Positions 1 to 6,984 of a DNA stretch of 8,675 bases are shown piece after piece. The number at the start of each line of letters is the position of its first letter. Positions within the stretch are counted from its first letter, which is position 1. The position numbers and the translations under genes are program-made. Source of the DNA: an uncultured Allomuricauda sp. (GTDB lineage: Bacteria; Bacteroidota; Bacteroidia; Flavobacteriales; Flavobacteriaceae); assembly GCA_937911965.1 (NCBI GenBank), contig CALDPL010000124.1:1-8675 (forward strand), given 5' to 3'. The notes beneath the pieces were generated by a model. The model did no database searches and had not been told where the DNA came from. It was given only the letters and a program-made list of their open reading frames with translations.

Positions 1-17
1 AAAAGCGGGCCTTTGCA

Positions 18-25
18 TAACTTTG
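18..25 (+). promoter_or_regulatory. -7 promoter element (TAnnTTTG) of the universal stress protein gene
   Basis: TAACTTTG is an exact match to the Bacteroidota housekeeping -7 consensus TAnnTTTG. It ends 17 bases before the chosen ATG, so transcription would start around position 30 and give a very short leader. The matching -33 element would lie before the first base of the window and cannot be checked. A purine-rich AGAAGGA lies between the element and the start codon. Confidence 0.5.
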
Positions 26-42
26 GTAAAAGAAGGATTCCC

Positions 43-888
43 ATGAAAACGATTTTGATACCCACAGATTTCTCAGACAATGCCCTGCATGCCCTAAAAT
101 ACGCCCAGGCGCTCTACAAATGCGATAGGGCGTGTTTTTTCATACTCCACGCCTATGGGGATGAGGCCTATTCGACCCATCATGCCGATCCAAATTCGGA
201 TTTGGAGCAGGTCAAAAGGGAAATTAGGGGAAATGCGGAACGGAAACTTGACCAAGTATTGGATTCCGTCATCGGCCTTCCCCCCAATCCCCTGCACAAT
301 TTTGAATTGATCGCGACCATGGACAGCCTTGTGGACGGGGTCAACAGCCTGGTGGAAGAAATCAACATGGACCTTGTCGTGATGGGAACCAAGGGGGAGA
401 CCAGCGATTACAAGGGCAGTTTTGGAAGCAAGACCGTGGAAGTCTTCAAATATGTCAAATGTCCCGTTCTGGCGGTTCCGATGAATTATGAACCGGTTCG
501 CCCCAAAAATATACTTTTCCCCACGGATTATCTGGTACCCTACAAGCGAAGGGAACTCAAACTTCTGGACGACTTGGGAGGGGAGTACAAATCCAAGATC
601 CACTGCCTGTACATCACTGATTTTGATGAATTGGCCCCCAGGCAGCTCGACAACAAAAAATTTCTGGAACGCAGCCTTTCCCGCTCCTATCTTTCCTTTG
701 GGACCGCCCCGGTCAAGAACAGGGCCGAGATCATCCTTGAACAGATTGAATTGAACAAAGCGGACCTGTTGGTGATGGTAAATTCCAGGCATTCCTATAT
801 CGAGGACATGCTCTACCGTTCCACCGTGGATCTGATGGCCCTGAAATTGAACATTCCCTTATTGGTCATGCAAAATTTGTTCAGGTGA
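43..888 (+). CDS. Universal stress protein, tandem UspA domains
   Basis: This is a cytoplasmic protein of 281 residues with two UspA folds in tandem. Domain 1 (about 1-147) opens with ILIPTDFSD, with conserved D9. It carries the full ATP-binding signature G-2x-G-9x-G-S as G115, G118, G128 and S129. Domain 2 (about 156-281) opens with NILFPTDY but has VNSRHS where the glycine loop should be, so it probably does not bind ATP. UspA proteins bind or hydrolyse ATP or AMP and modulate stress survival; the exact role cannot be read from sequence. The ATG at 43 is preferred over the in-frame TTG at 13 because AGAAGGA sits just upstream and the TTG lies 5' of the predicted transcript start. The gene converges on the S41 peptidase gene 28 bases away. 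It is the only plus-strand gene, and the sulfur module lies just beyond the peptidase. Confidence 0.92.
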   Translation: MKTILIPTDFSDNALHALKYAQALYKCDRACFFILHAYGDEAYSTHHADPNSDLEQVKREIRGNAERKLDQVLDSVIGLPPNPLHNFELIATMDSLVDGVNSLVEEINMDLVVMGTKGETSDYKGSFGSKTVEVFKYVKCPVLAVPMNYEPVRPKNILFPTDYLVPYKRRELKLLDDLGGEYKSKIHCLYITDFDELAPRQLDNKKFLERSLSRSYLSFGTAPVKNRAEIILEQIELNKADLLVMVNSRHSYIEDMLYRSTVDLMALKLNIPLLVMQNLFR

Positions 889-916
889 ACCCCTCGGTTC
901 CAAAGGGAGTATGTCA

Positions 917-2344
917 TTATTGCCTATTTGGGTTCCCCGATTCCATGTTTTTTTGATCGGCATAATAGTCCATGACAAATTTTATTTTGTTTTGGATATT
1001 TGAAGGAATAGGGACATCGGGCAGTATTCCCGTTGTATTGTACCCTTTGTTGGGCACCTCCTTGTCGAGGGTACCCGTGGGATACCCAAAATAGATGTTG
1101 CGCCCACAACTGGGAAGGGACACCATATTGATACCGGTATAATCGATGGTCCCTGCACTTGGGCCGCCAAAGGTCGTGACCTTATCACTGGCATCCTTGG
1201 AGTGGAGGATGAAAGATTCCGAAGCGCTCATACTGCCGTGATCCATAAGGATGGCCACCTGTTCTATTTTGGACTCGAAGGCCTTGAAACTGCGCTCTGG
1301 ATATATCGGTCCTTCCACAATTTGACCCATTGCATTTTCGATGCGTTCCACCACGGGTCCATAGAGCTCCTTGGAATTTATGGCAAGCCTGTCAAAATAG
1401 GTCTTGGTGTCCGCTGAAGCCAATACCCATCCCTGGCTGCTTTGCATACTCTCAGTGGCATAGGCATCCAAAAAAGCCAAATAAAGGGCATTTCCACCAA
1501 TGTTGCCCCGTACATCGATGATCAGGATTTTGGTATTCCTTATCAAATCCAAATGTTCCGTCAATACCTTGATGAAATCGTTGGAATCCACCAAGAACGA
1601 AGGTATACTGAAAAGGGTGGTATTGTTGTTCAAGGTCAACAGGCTTGGCAGCCTCAGGTTGTTTTTGTCCATGGCTCGGGTCTCCAGGGAGGGTTCTGAA
1701 TTGAGTTTTCCCCAATAGATGCCACCGGTCAGCACAAATAAAAGTTGCTCCTTGAACAATTGTCCTTCAACATATCTCGGGGCGTGGCCATAGGAATAAT
1801 AGGTCCCCATGTACAGTTCGCCCTCCCTTTGGAAGCTCGCCTTGAGTTCCCCTGCGATTGTGGAATCATTGGTGGATTCCATGATATATGCGTTATAGGA
1901 TTCCCCCCTTTTCACAATACCGATCTTGGAAATTCCATCCGACCAGGTTCCCACCAGGCCCTTGGGGTCCATTGTGTTCAATTTTAGGGTATCCGGGTCC
2001 ATGGACCTTTGTCGAACCCTTGTTTTGAAGAGTTCAAGTTCCTCTGGGCCATAGGCCGGCGATTCCATTACAAAAAGATGCCCGTCCTCAAAGTTTCTCA
2101 AAAAATCCTGTAATAGGGCCGTGCAGTTTTCAAGCGTTGTTTGGTTCGCTTTCCCCGCGTATTGGGACTTCCACCTGAAATAGGTGTCGGCTTTGCCCTG
2201 TTTCTTTATAAAGGCCAAGCCTATATAATTGGATTCCAAGCTTTGGACGAGTCGCTCATATATTTGTGGACATTCGCATTCCAGGGCTTGGGAATAGGTT
2301 AGCGATTGAATGAACAATAATGTGGTGATCAGGAATGATTTCAT
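917..2344 (-). CDS. Secreted S41 family peptidase (CtpA / tricorn-like)
   Basis: The product has 475 residues and starts with a Sec signal peptide (hydrophobic 3-16, likely cleavage near 18-20). Residues from about 20 to 220 match nothing I recognise. The S41 fold occupies about 225-450. It contains the core strand motif IIDVRGNIGG (D277, R279, G283-G284) and the nucleophile motif SMSASE, with S373 aligning to the catalytic serine. CtpA-type enzymes place a general-base lysine about 25 residues later. Here that segment reads FGGPSAGTID with threonine at the lysine position, so a Ser/Lys dyad is unlikely and a tricorn-like Ser/His arrangement is more plausible. The protein is probably periplasmic or envelope-associated; no PDZ domain is obvious. 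It lies 64 bases downstream of the TauE/SafE gene on the same strand, so read-through is possible, although a weak -7-like box precedes it. Substrate unknown. Confidence 0.87.
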   Translation of the reverse strand: MKSFLITTLLFIQSLTYSQALECECPQIYERLVQSLESNYIGLAFIKKQGKADTYFRWKSQYAGKANQTTLENCTALLQDFLRNFEDGHLFVMESPAYGPEELELFKTRVRQRSMDPDTLKLNTMDPKGLVGTWSDGISKIGIVKRGESYNAYIMESTNDSTIAGELKASFQREGELYMGTYYSYGHAPRYVEGQLFKEQLLFVLTGGIYWGKLNSEPSLETRAMDKNNLRLPSLLTLNNNTTLFSIPSFLVDSNDFIKVLTEHLDLIRNTKILIIDVRGNIGGNALYLAFLDAYATESMQSSQGWVLASADTKTYFDRLAINSKELYGPVVERIENAMGQIVEGPIYPERSFKAFESKIEQVAILMDHGSMSASESFILHSKDASDKVTTFGGPSAGTIDYTGINMVSLPSCGRNIYFGYPTGTLDKEVPNKGYNTTGILPDVPIPSNIQNKIKFVMDYYADQKNMESGNPNRQ

Positions 2345-2358
2345 TTTGGTGTTGTTGA

Positions 2359-2366
2359 CAATGTTA
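2359..2366 (-). promoter_or_regulatory. Possible -7 element for the S41 peptidase gene
   Basis: On the minus strand TAACATTG matches TAnnTTTG with one mismatch and ends 14 bases before the peptidase ATG. This spacing resembles that of the exact -7 box of the stress protein gene. No TTTG/TTG -33 box is found at the expected 19-base distance, so this is a weak candidate only. Confidence 0.22.
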
Positions 2367-2408
2367 ATACAAATGGACTGCTCTACTCTTTTTAATCCCC
2401 GTCAGGGC

Positions 2409-3221
2409 TCAGACCAATCCGGACAATTCCTTGTAAAAGACAAATAGGGAGATGACAAGAACCATGTACCCAAATCCCTTTTTTAGATTTTTTTCGGCCA
2501 AGCGGTGGGAACATTGGACGCCCAGGAACATACCGGTCAGAGATAAGGCCGTGAAGCTGAACAAAAGCAGCCAATCAAACTCTACTTGGCCCAGATCTCC
2601 CATAAATCCGGTGAAGGATTTCAAGGCAATGATCAAAAGGGAAGTGGCAATGGCTTTTTTGAAGGGCATTTTTAAAAATACCAGCAGAACGGGTACGATC
2701 AAAAAACCCCCTCCGGTCCCGGTAATTCCGGTTAGGATCCCTATTCCAATTCCGAACAGGGGAATGGGAAGGATTCGGTTCCCCGTTTCCTTTCCAAACT
2801 TGGACCGCCCCCCATGTTCCTTGATGGCGAGAATGGCCGAAAGGGCCATTAACAAACCGAAGAGCAACATGATGGCCAAATCCTTGTCAATGAACAGGCC
2901 ATGGGCCTTCCATTCAAAAATGACCTCTGGAATCAAGGGCAACAAAAACCTACGCACCCCAAAGACGGTAAACATCATGGGTATTGCAAAGAGCAGGGAC
3001 AAGTACCATTCGACTCTCTGCCTTCCCATATTGAGCAAGACCCCGACCATGGCCGAAATCCCTACCACAAACAGTGCATGGGCCGTTGCGGTATGCATGT
3101 CCAACAGGAAGAGGTAATTGAACATGGGGACGGCCATTGCCGAACCCCCACTTCCCGTGGTGCCCATGATTATACCCAGGACCAGGGCCCCGGCATATCC
3201 GAAGAGTTGAAAACTTTCCAT
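2409..3221 (-). CDS. TauE/SafE family membrane permease (sulfite/organosulfonate exporter-like)
   Basis: This is an inner-membrane protein of 270 residues with about eight hydrophobic segments. It shows the internal duplication that defines TauE/SafE (formerly DUF81) proteins. The first half carries MGTTGSGGSAMAVP followed by TATAHAL; the second half carries TGITGTGGGFLIVP followed by AIATSLL. The two glycine-rich loops are the family signature. Characterised members export sulfite, sulfoacetate or related anions, or take up sulfur compounds, but many are uncharacterised, so the substrate here is inferred from context. The ATG at 3221 is preceded by AAGAAG, a weak ribosome-binding site. It is the third gene of the TsdA-like / DsrE-like / permease run on the minus strand, which supports a sulfur anion as cargo. 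The length is normal for the family. Confidence 0.9.
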   Translation of the reverse strand: MESFQLFGYAGALVLGIIMGTTGSGGSAMAVPMFNYLFLLDMHTATAHALFVVGISAMVGVLLNMGRQRVEWYLSLLFAIPMMFTVFGVRRFLLPLIPEVIFEWKAHGLFIDKDLAIMLLFGLLMALSAILAIKEHGGRSKFGKETGNRILPIPLFGIGIGILTGITGTGGGFLIVPVLLVFLKMPFKKAIATSLLIIALKSFTGFMGDLGQVEFDWLLLFSFTALSLTGMFLGVQCSHRLAEKNLKKGFGYMVLVISLFVFYKELSGLV

Positions 3222-3267
3222 TTAGTGTCTTCTTGAGGAAAATTGGTTTCCGATGGGATCCAAAACC

Positions 3268-3283
3268 TCCAGGAATCCCTGGA
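3268..3283 (-). other. Short hairpin in the DsrE-like / TauE intergenic gap
   Basis: The arms TCCAGG and CCTGGA form a perfect 6-bp inverted repeat around a 4-base loop. It sits in the 97-base gap between the DsrE-like gene and the permease gene. No T-run follows on the minus strand, so it is not a standard intrinsic terminator. It could be an mRNA processing or stabilising hairpin, or chance. A second small repeat, GGAAA/TTTCC with a 5-base loop, lies at 3237-3251 closer to the permease start. Confidence 0.25.
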
Positions 3284-3320
3284 ATTGGACCCTGAAGGGT
3301 TCATTTCCTTATGGTTGGGG

Positions 3321-4010
3321 TCATCCTCCGGCATAGATATAGGCACAATTGTGATCCTGTGCTTGGCCCAAGGCCCATACCCCGGAAGGTACTATCTGAA
3401 TCCCCCCAAGGACGCCATCCTTCCATTCCATATAGACTGTCTTTGGATCCATGCCCAATCTATGGGCCGCCATCTCGGAGTAGACCTTCAAGGCGAGATT
3501 GCAGACACAGAACATGGCCCCTCGATCCAAAAGGGATTTGATGCCCCCAATGCCGGGCATGGGCATATCCCCTTCCTTGGGCTCATAAAAAGGGTTGCGC
3601 AGGGCGGCTTTACCCGTGGCGTTGTCCGGGATATTGAAGTGTTCCCCCAGCTGGTATTTGGCCCAGATTTTGGAATCCAAGGCAAAGGGTATGGCATCGT
3701 GCCTAAGAACCGTCAGCCCGGTAATGTCATTGTCCGGAGATCCGGTCTCATTGTGGGACAGGTAATAGGCCCAGTTCCAAATTATGGGAAATCCCCCATG
3801 GGGCATGGAGCCGTCAAATACCGCGCGGTGCCTGCCCTTGATCTTGTCAAACCAGGCTTTGGCATTTCCATTGGCAGTGGTTTCGTCCACTACCGCTGGC
3901 AAACTCAAATACCAAGACCTCAAAGGATGGGTGACCGCGGCCATTCCTGTGGCCGTGGCCCCCAGGGCCAGAGCCCCGACAAATGTTCTTCTTGATTGAT
4001 GATTTTTCAT
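3321..4010 (-). CDS. Tat-exported DsrE-like protein
   Basis: The product has 229 residues. The N-terminus has a twin-arginine signal, SRRTFVG at residues 6-12, followed by an alanine-rich hydrophobic stretch, so it should be exported folded to the periplasm. The mature part resembles the DsrE/DsrF-like sulfurtransferase superfamily in an extended, Tat-exported form. Recognisable segments are LRHDAIPFAL and the following WAKYQLGEHF, a CVCN motif (C168, C170, N171) where DsrE-like proteins carry their conserved cysteine, and the C-terminal strand VPSGVWALGQAQ ending CAYIYAGG (C222). DsrE-family proteins bind or relay sulfur through a cysteine persulfide; that activity is inferred here, not shown. 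The ATG follows the TsdA-like stop codon after only 2 bases, so translation is probably coupled and the two proteins likely act together. The permease gene follows on the same strand. No cofactor motif is visible. Confidence 0.8.
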   Translation of the reverse strand: MKNHQSRRTFVGALALGATATGMAAVTHPLRSWYLSLPAVVDETTANGNAKAWFDKIKGRHRAVFDGSMPHGGFPIIWNWAYYLSHNETGSPDNDITGLTVLRHDAIPFALDSKIWAKYQLGEHFNIPDNATGKAALRNPFYEPKEGDMPMPGIGGIKSLLDRGAMFCVCNLALKVYSEMAAHRLGMDPKTVYMEWKDGVLGGIQIVPSGVWALGQAQDHNCAYIYAGG

Positions 4011-4012
4011 GA

Positions 4013-5068
4013 CTATTGATTTTTGATTAAACGATATTGATTTTTGTAGTATTCCACAATGGGGGGATAAGGCCCCAATTGATGTTGTTCCAATGGAAAA
4101 TGATCAGCAAAGGGTCCATAGGGGGAAGAAAGCGGCTTTTTTTTCAGGTCGGGGTAGTCCCGGTCCAATCCTTTCTTTTTGGGCCTGGACATCCGGTTGA
4201 TGTATCCGGCAACATCGTAGGCCTCCTCGTCGGTCAACACCGGCTTGTCGAAGGTGGCCCCAAAAGGCATGTTCCCCTTGATGAAATTGGCGGCTGTGAT
4301 AACCCGGGTCATTCCTGCCCCATTATTATAGGAATCCGCCCCCCAAAGCGGAGGATAGAGGTACCCTTGGCCAATGGTGGCCTTTTTCCCCTTCCCGTCA
4401 TTGCCATGGCATGGGATACAATGCTTTTCGAAGACCATTTTCCCCGCCTCCAGATCGACCGGACGGTTTGGAAGCGCGATTCGAACAAAACCCTGCCCCT
4501 TGATTTTTCCATCCACCGGGGCATAGCGGCCCAACCATTCCATGTAGGCGATCAGGGCCTTCATTTCCTTGCTGTCGGTGGGCAGAGGGCTACCGTTCAT
4601 ACTTCTCAACATGCATCCATTGATCCGCTCCTCCAAACTTCCCATTTTATTTTCCCGCTTCCTGAATTGGGGAAAACGTTGGACAATCCCAATCAAGGGG
4701 GCGGCATAGGGCTTTGTACCGGATTGGAGGTGGCAATTGGTACAGGAAAGCCGATTTCCGGCATAGGGAGCCTCACTTTCGGGTCCCAGGTATTTTGGGG
4801 TATTGTCAAAAAGTTCACGACCGTACTTTATGGTACTTGCCCTTGGTGAATCCCCCAAAACGTCAATGTCATATCGGTTATGGTAGACTGCCATTTCATC
4901 CGTTTTATCCATATCCTCATAGAATCCCCAAAGGACATATGTCAACAAAAAGGCCGAAATGATGAAAATGCCGAGTATGGAGATAAGGATCAAAGTATTG
5001 ATCCTGACCAGGTCCGCGGCCATGGCTTGTTGCCCGCTGGGCATCTTTCCTGTCTTTGGTTCGTGCAT
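4013..5068 (-). CDS. tsdA: TsdA-like dihaem cytochrome c (thiosulfate dehydrogenase / tetrathionate reductase family), membrane-anchored
   Basis: The product has 351 residues. A hydrophobic helix at about 25-47 with no clear cleavage site should anchor it in the inner membrane, with the rest in the periplasm. Haem site 1 is CTNCH (C109, C112, H113), followed by GTKPYAAPL and INGCMLRSMNG. C152 in the latter matches the unusual axial cysteine of TsdA haem 1. Haem site 2 is CIPCH (C217, C220, H221), with M267 in NMPFG 46 residues later as probable axial ligand. TsdA enzymes join two thiosulfates into tetrathionate, and some run in reverse; direction cannot be decided here. The ATG at 5068 is chosen over the upstream GTG at 5122 because a -7 box lies between them. 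GGAGGT abuts this ATG very closely, so an in-frame ATG at 5044, preceded by AGGAAAG, is an alternative. First gene of the sulfur module. Confidence 0.85.
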   Translation of the reverse strand: MHEPKTGKMPSGQQAMAADLVRINTLILISILGIFIISAFLLTYVLWGFYEDMDKTDEMAVYHNRYDIDVLGDSPRASTIKYGRELFDNTPKYLGPESEAPYAGNRLSCTNCHLQSGTKPYAAPLIGIVQRFPQFRKRENKMGSLEERINGCMLRSMNGSPLPTDSKEMKALIAYMEWLGRYAPVDGKIKGQGFVRIALPNRPVDLEAGKMVFEKHCIPCHGNDGKGKKATIGQGYLYPPLWGADSYNNGAGMTRVITAANFIKGNMPFGATFDKPVLTDEEAYDVAGYINRMSRPKKKGLDRDYPDLKKKPLSSPYGPFADHFPLEQHQLGPYPPIVEYYKNQYRLIKNQ

Positions 5069-5092
5069 ACCTCCAATTTTATTTTGAGGACG

Positions 5093-5100
5093 CAAAAGTA
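5093..5100 (-). promoter_or_regulatory. -7 promoter element (TAnnTTTG) of the TsdA-like operon
   Basis: On the minus strand TACTTTTG is an exact match to the Bacteroidota -7 consensus. It ends 24 bases before the ATG at 5068, implying a transcript start near 5088-5086 and a leader of about 20 bases. No good -33 TTTG lies 19 bases upstream, so the promoter may need an activator. It sits in the 214-base AT-rich gap 5069-5282, which otherwise shows no gene, RNA or terminator. A short TTGT/ACAA inverted repeat with a 4-base spacer at 5205-5216 in the same gap could be an operator but is too short to trust. Confidence 0.45.
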
Positions 5101-5282
5101 TTGAGGCATTGGATAAAATCACTAAAAATCAAGGGGATACACAGTAATCAGCATTGTAATGATAAGTGAACAAACCTGGATAGATCCTTAATTTTAGGTC
5201 AATATTGTGTAGACAACATTTTTCAAAGTACTGGAATACAAGGTTATTGAAATGTTAAAGAAATGGAAGGCAAGTAGGAATT

Positions 5283-6941
5283 TTACCTATCCCATTGGGC
5301 GAGGAAGGAAAAAAGGTCTTCATCCTGGGCCATGTTCAATTTTTTGCGAAGACGATACCGGGCCGTTTTTGCACTTTCGGGAGAGATTCCCAAGATGTTT
5401 GAGGACTCCTTAATGTTCAGATTCAGTCTTGCGAGAGCGGCCACTTTCAGGTCATTTCCACTGAGGTCGGGAAAACTTTCCTTTAAATTCGTCAGAAGTT
5501 TGGAGTGCACCTGGTCAAAATAACCCTTGAAATCCTCCCAATCCTTCTCCAGGGATTTGTGTTGTCTGATGGTTCGTTCCAATTGGCCGAGGGATTTGGC
5601 CTGTTCCTTGGGGGATGCGCCACGGATTTCCCTGAGCTGTCCGTACAGATTTTCCAAGAGTTCATTTTTTTGGACAAAGTTCAAGGCATATGAGGCCAGT
5701 TCCTTGTTTTTGAAATGCAGTTCGTTCTCCAATTCGAGTTGTTTGAGACGTTGGTTCTCCAAGGCCACATTGTTGAGGTGCTCCTTGGATTCCATGAGTT
5801 CCCGTTGTTTGTGGTTCTTTAACCTGAAACTTCGGATCAAAAAGAAGGAGAGCGGAATGAGCGTTGCGATTCCAAGGCCCAGCAGCCATTTTATTCGGGC
5901 ATCCGATCGCTTGATTTGGGTGAGATACTCCAATTGGCGGTCCTTTTCCAACAATTCGCTCTCAAATTCCAGGGCAGCGATCTGCTTGGATTTGTCCGTG
6001 TCGTATATGGAATCCTTCAAGGCGATGTAACGGTCGTAATATTCAAGGGATTCCTCCAGTTTTCCCTCCTCCTTTTTCAGGAGTTTCAGTTCTTTCAGTG
6101 CGGCCAGGCGGTGTTTTTTCAGTTTCTTTTCCTCCGCTTCGGACAGGGCCAGTTCCAAATGTACCAGGGAAGCTTCAAAATTTTTCTGCAGTCGCAACAG
6201 CTTTCCGAACAGGACAAGATTACTGATATGTCCGTCCACGTCCCCTACTTTCATGGAAAGAATGGTGGCCTGTCTGATGTGGTATTCGGCCTGTTCCAAT
6301 TCCCCTTCCTCCATAAAAAGCCTGCCCAATCGGTTGTGGACCTCTCCCATGCCATAGGTGAAATTATACTGGGAATGGATGGACAGGGCATTGTCCAAAA
6401 AGCGTTTGGCATCGTACAGGGAATTTTGTGCCAACAGGATATCTGCCATCTTGGTATAGGTGGTGGCGATACGATCCTTAAGGTCCAGTGCCGTAAATTT
6501 CACAAGGGCCTTTTCATAAAGCTTGTTCGCTTTTTCATATTCCAATATATCGGCATAGACCATCCCTGTATTGAGCAGACAGTTGGCCAGACCGGTATCG
6601 TCCCCCAATCTTTCGTAATCCGCCATGGCCTGGGTCAGGTTTTCAAGGGCGCTTTTGGGGTTTCCCTGGGCCCAATGGGCCACTCCGATAATCCGCTTCG
6701 CCTTGGCCGCTCCGGCGGAGTGGTCCAAGCTTTCTGCCAGGGCCAGGGCCTCTTTGCCGTATGCCACGGATTTTTCGGTGTCCACGATCCAATACTCATA
6801 GCCCAAATCGTTCAGGACGTCCACCCGGGCCTTTGGGGAGAGATCGCTTTGTCTCAATAGGGATTGTAGGCTGTCCAGGCTTTCCTGTCCTTGGACAACC
6901 GCTAGGAACAAAAAAAAGAAAATAGAGGTCAAGGCCCTCAT
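5283..6941 (-). CDS. TPR-repeat membrane regulator with C-terminal LuxR-type helix-turn-helix
   Basis: The product has 552 residues. A signal peptide (about 1-18) is followed by an exported TPR-repeat region (about 20-330) with recognisable helical pairs such as ANCLLNTGMVYADILEYEKA and VHNRLGRLFMEEGELEQAE. One transmembrane helix (about 350-372) leads into a cytoplasmic coiled coil (about 375-480) that includes the segment ELASYALNFVQKNELL, common in this family. The C-terminus (about 492-537) is a helix-turn-helix with NIKESSNILGISPESAKTAR as the turn and recognition helix. This architecture is a widespread Bacteroidota one-component regulator that senses outside the inner membrane and binds DNA inside. 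Ligand and target genes are unknown. The gene lies upstream of, and reads in the same direction as, the TsdA-like operon, 214 bases away, making that operon a candidate target. The alternative is regulation of the amino-sugar operon on its other side. Confidence 0.88.
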   Translation of the reverse strand: MRALTSIFFFLFLAVVQGQESLDSLQSLLRQSDLSPKARVDVLNDLGYEYWIVDTEKSVAYGKEALALAESLDHSAGAAKAKRIIGVAHWAQGNPKSALENLTQAMADYERLGDDTGLANCLLNTGMVYADILEYEKANKLYEKALVKFTALDLKDRIATTYTKMADILLAQNSLYDAKRFLDNALSIHSQYNFTYGMGEVHNRLGRLFMEEGELEQAEYHIRQATILSMKVGDVDGHISNLVLFGKLLRLQKNFEASLVHLELALSEAEEKKLKKHRLAALKELKLLKKEEGKLEESLEYYDRYIALKDSIYDTDKSKQIAALEFESELLEKDRQLEYLTQIKRSDARIKWLLGLGIATLIPLSFFLIRSFRLKNHKQRELMESKEHLNNVALENQRLKQLELENELHFKNKELASYALNFVQKNELLENLYGQLREIRGASPKEQAKSLGQLERTIRQHKSLEKDWEDFKGYFDQVHSKLLTNLKESFPDLSGNDLKVAALARLNLNIKESSNILGISPESAKTARYRLRKKLNMAQDEDLFSFLAQWDR

Positions 6942-6973
6942 AGTGAAAAGAATACTTTGTTTGTTTGGCTAAA

Positions 6974-6981
6974 CGAAGTTA
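6974..6981 (-). promoter_or_regulatory. Possible -7 element of the TPR-HTH regulator gene
   Basis: On the minus strand TAACTTCG matches TAnnTTTG with one mismatch and ends 32 bases before the regulator ATG. The tetramer 19 bases upstream is CTCG rather than TTTG, so support is weak. It gains some interest from the palindrome that begins 3 bases upstream of it. Confidence 0.22.
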
Positions 6982-6984
6982 AAC

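Noticed and set aside
94..792. Minus-strand open frame of about 232 codons
   Set aside because: It is antisense to the universal stress protein, which has a full ATP-binding signature.
887..900. Possible terminator between the convergent stress protein and peptidase genes
   Set aside because: GAACC/GGTTC gives only a 5-bp stem with a 4-base loop and no T-run on either side.
2386..2408. Possible terminator after the TauE/SafE gene
   Set aside because: CCC/GGG with a 4-base loop is a 3-bp stem; an A-run rather than a T-run follows on the transcribed strand.
3243..3995. Plus-strand open frame of about 250 codons
   Set aside because: It is antisense to the DsrE-like gene; its translation has no recognisable domain or ribosome-binding site.
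4037..4849. Plus-strand open frame of about 270 codons
   Set aside because: It is antisense to the TsdA-like gene, which carries both CXXCH sites in the other strand.
5069..5122. GTG-initiated extension of the TsdA-like protein by 18 residues
   Set aside because: The extra residues lie upstream of and across an exact -7 box, have no ribosome-binding site and precede a normal N-terminus.
5916..6860. Long plus-strand open frame of about 314 codons
   Set aside because: It is antisense to the TPR-HTH regulator, whose domains are clear; the translation is rich in F, Q and G and resembles no family.
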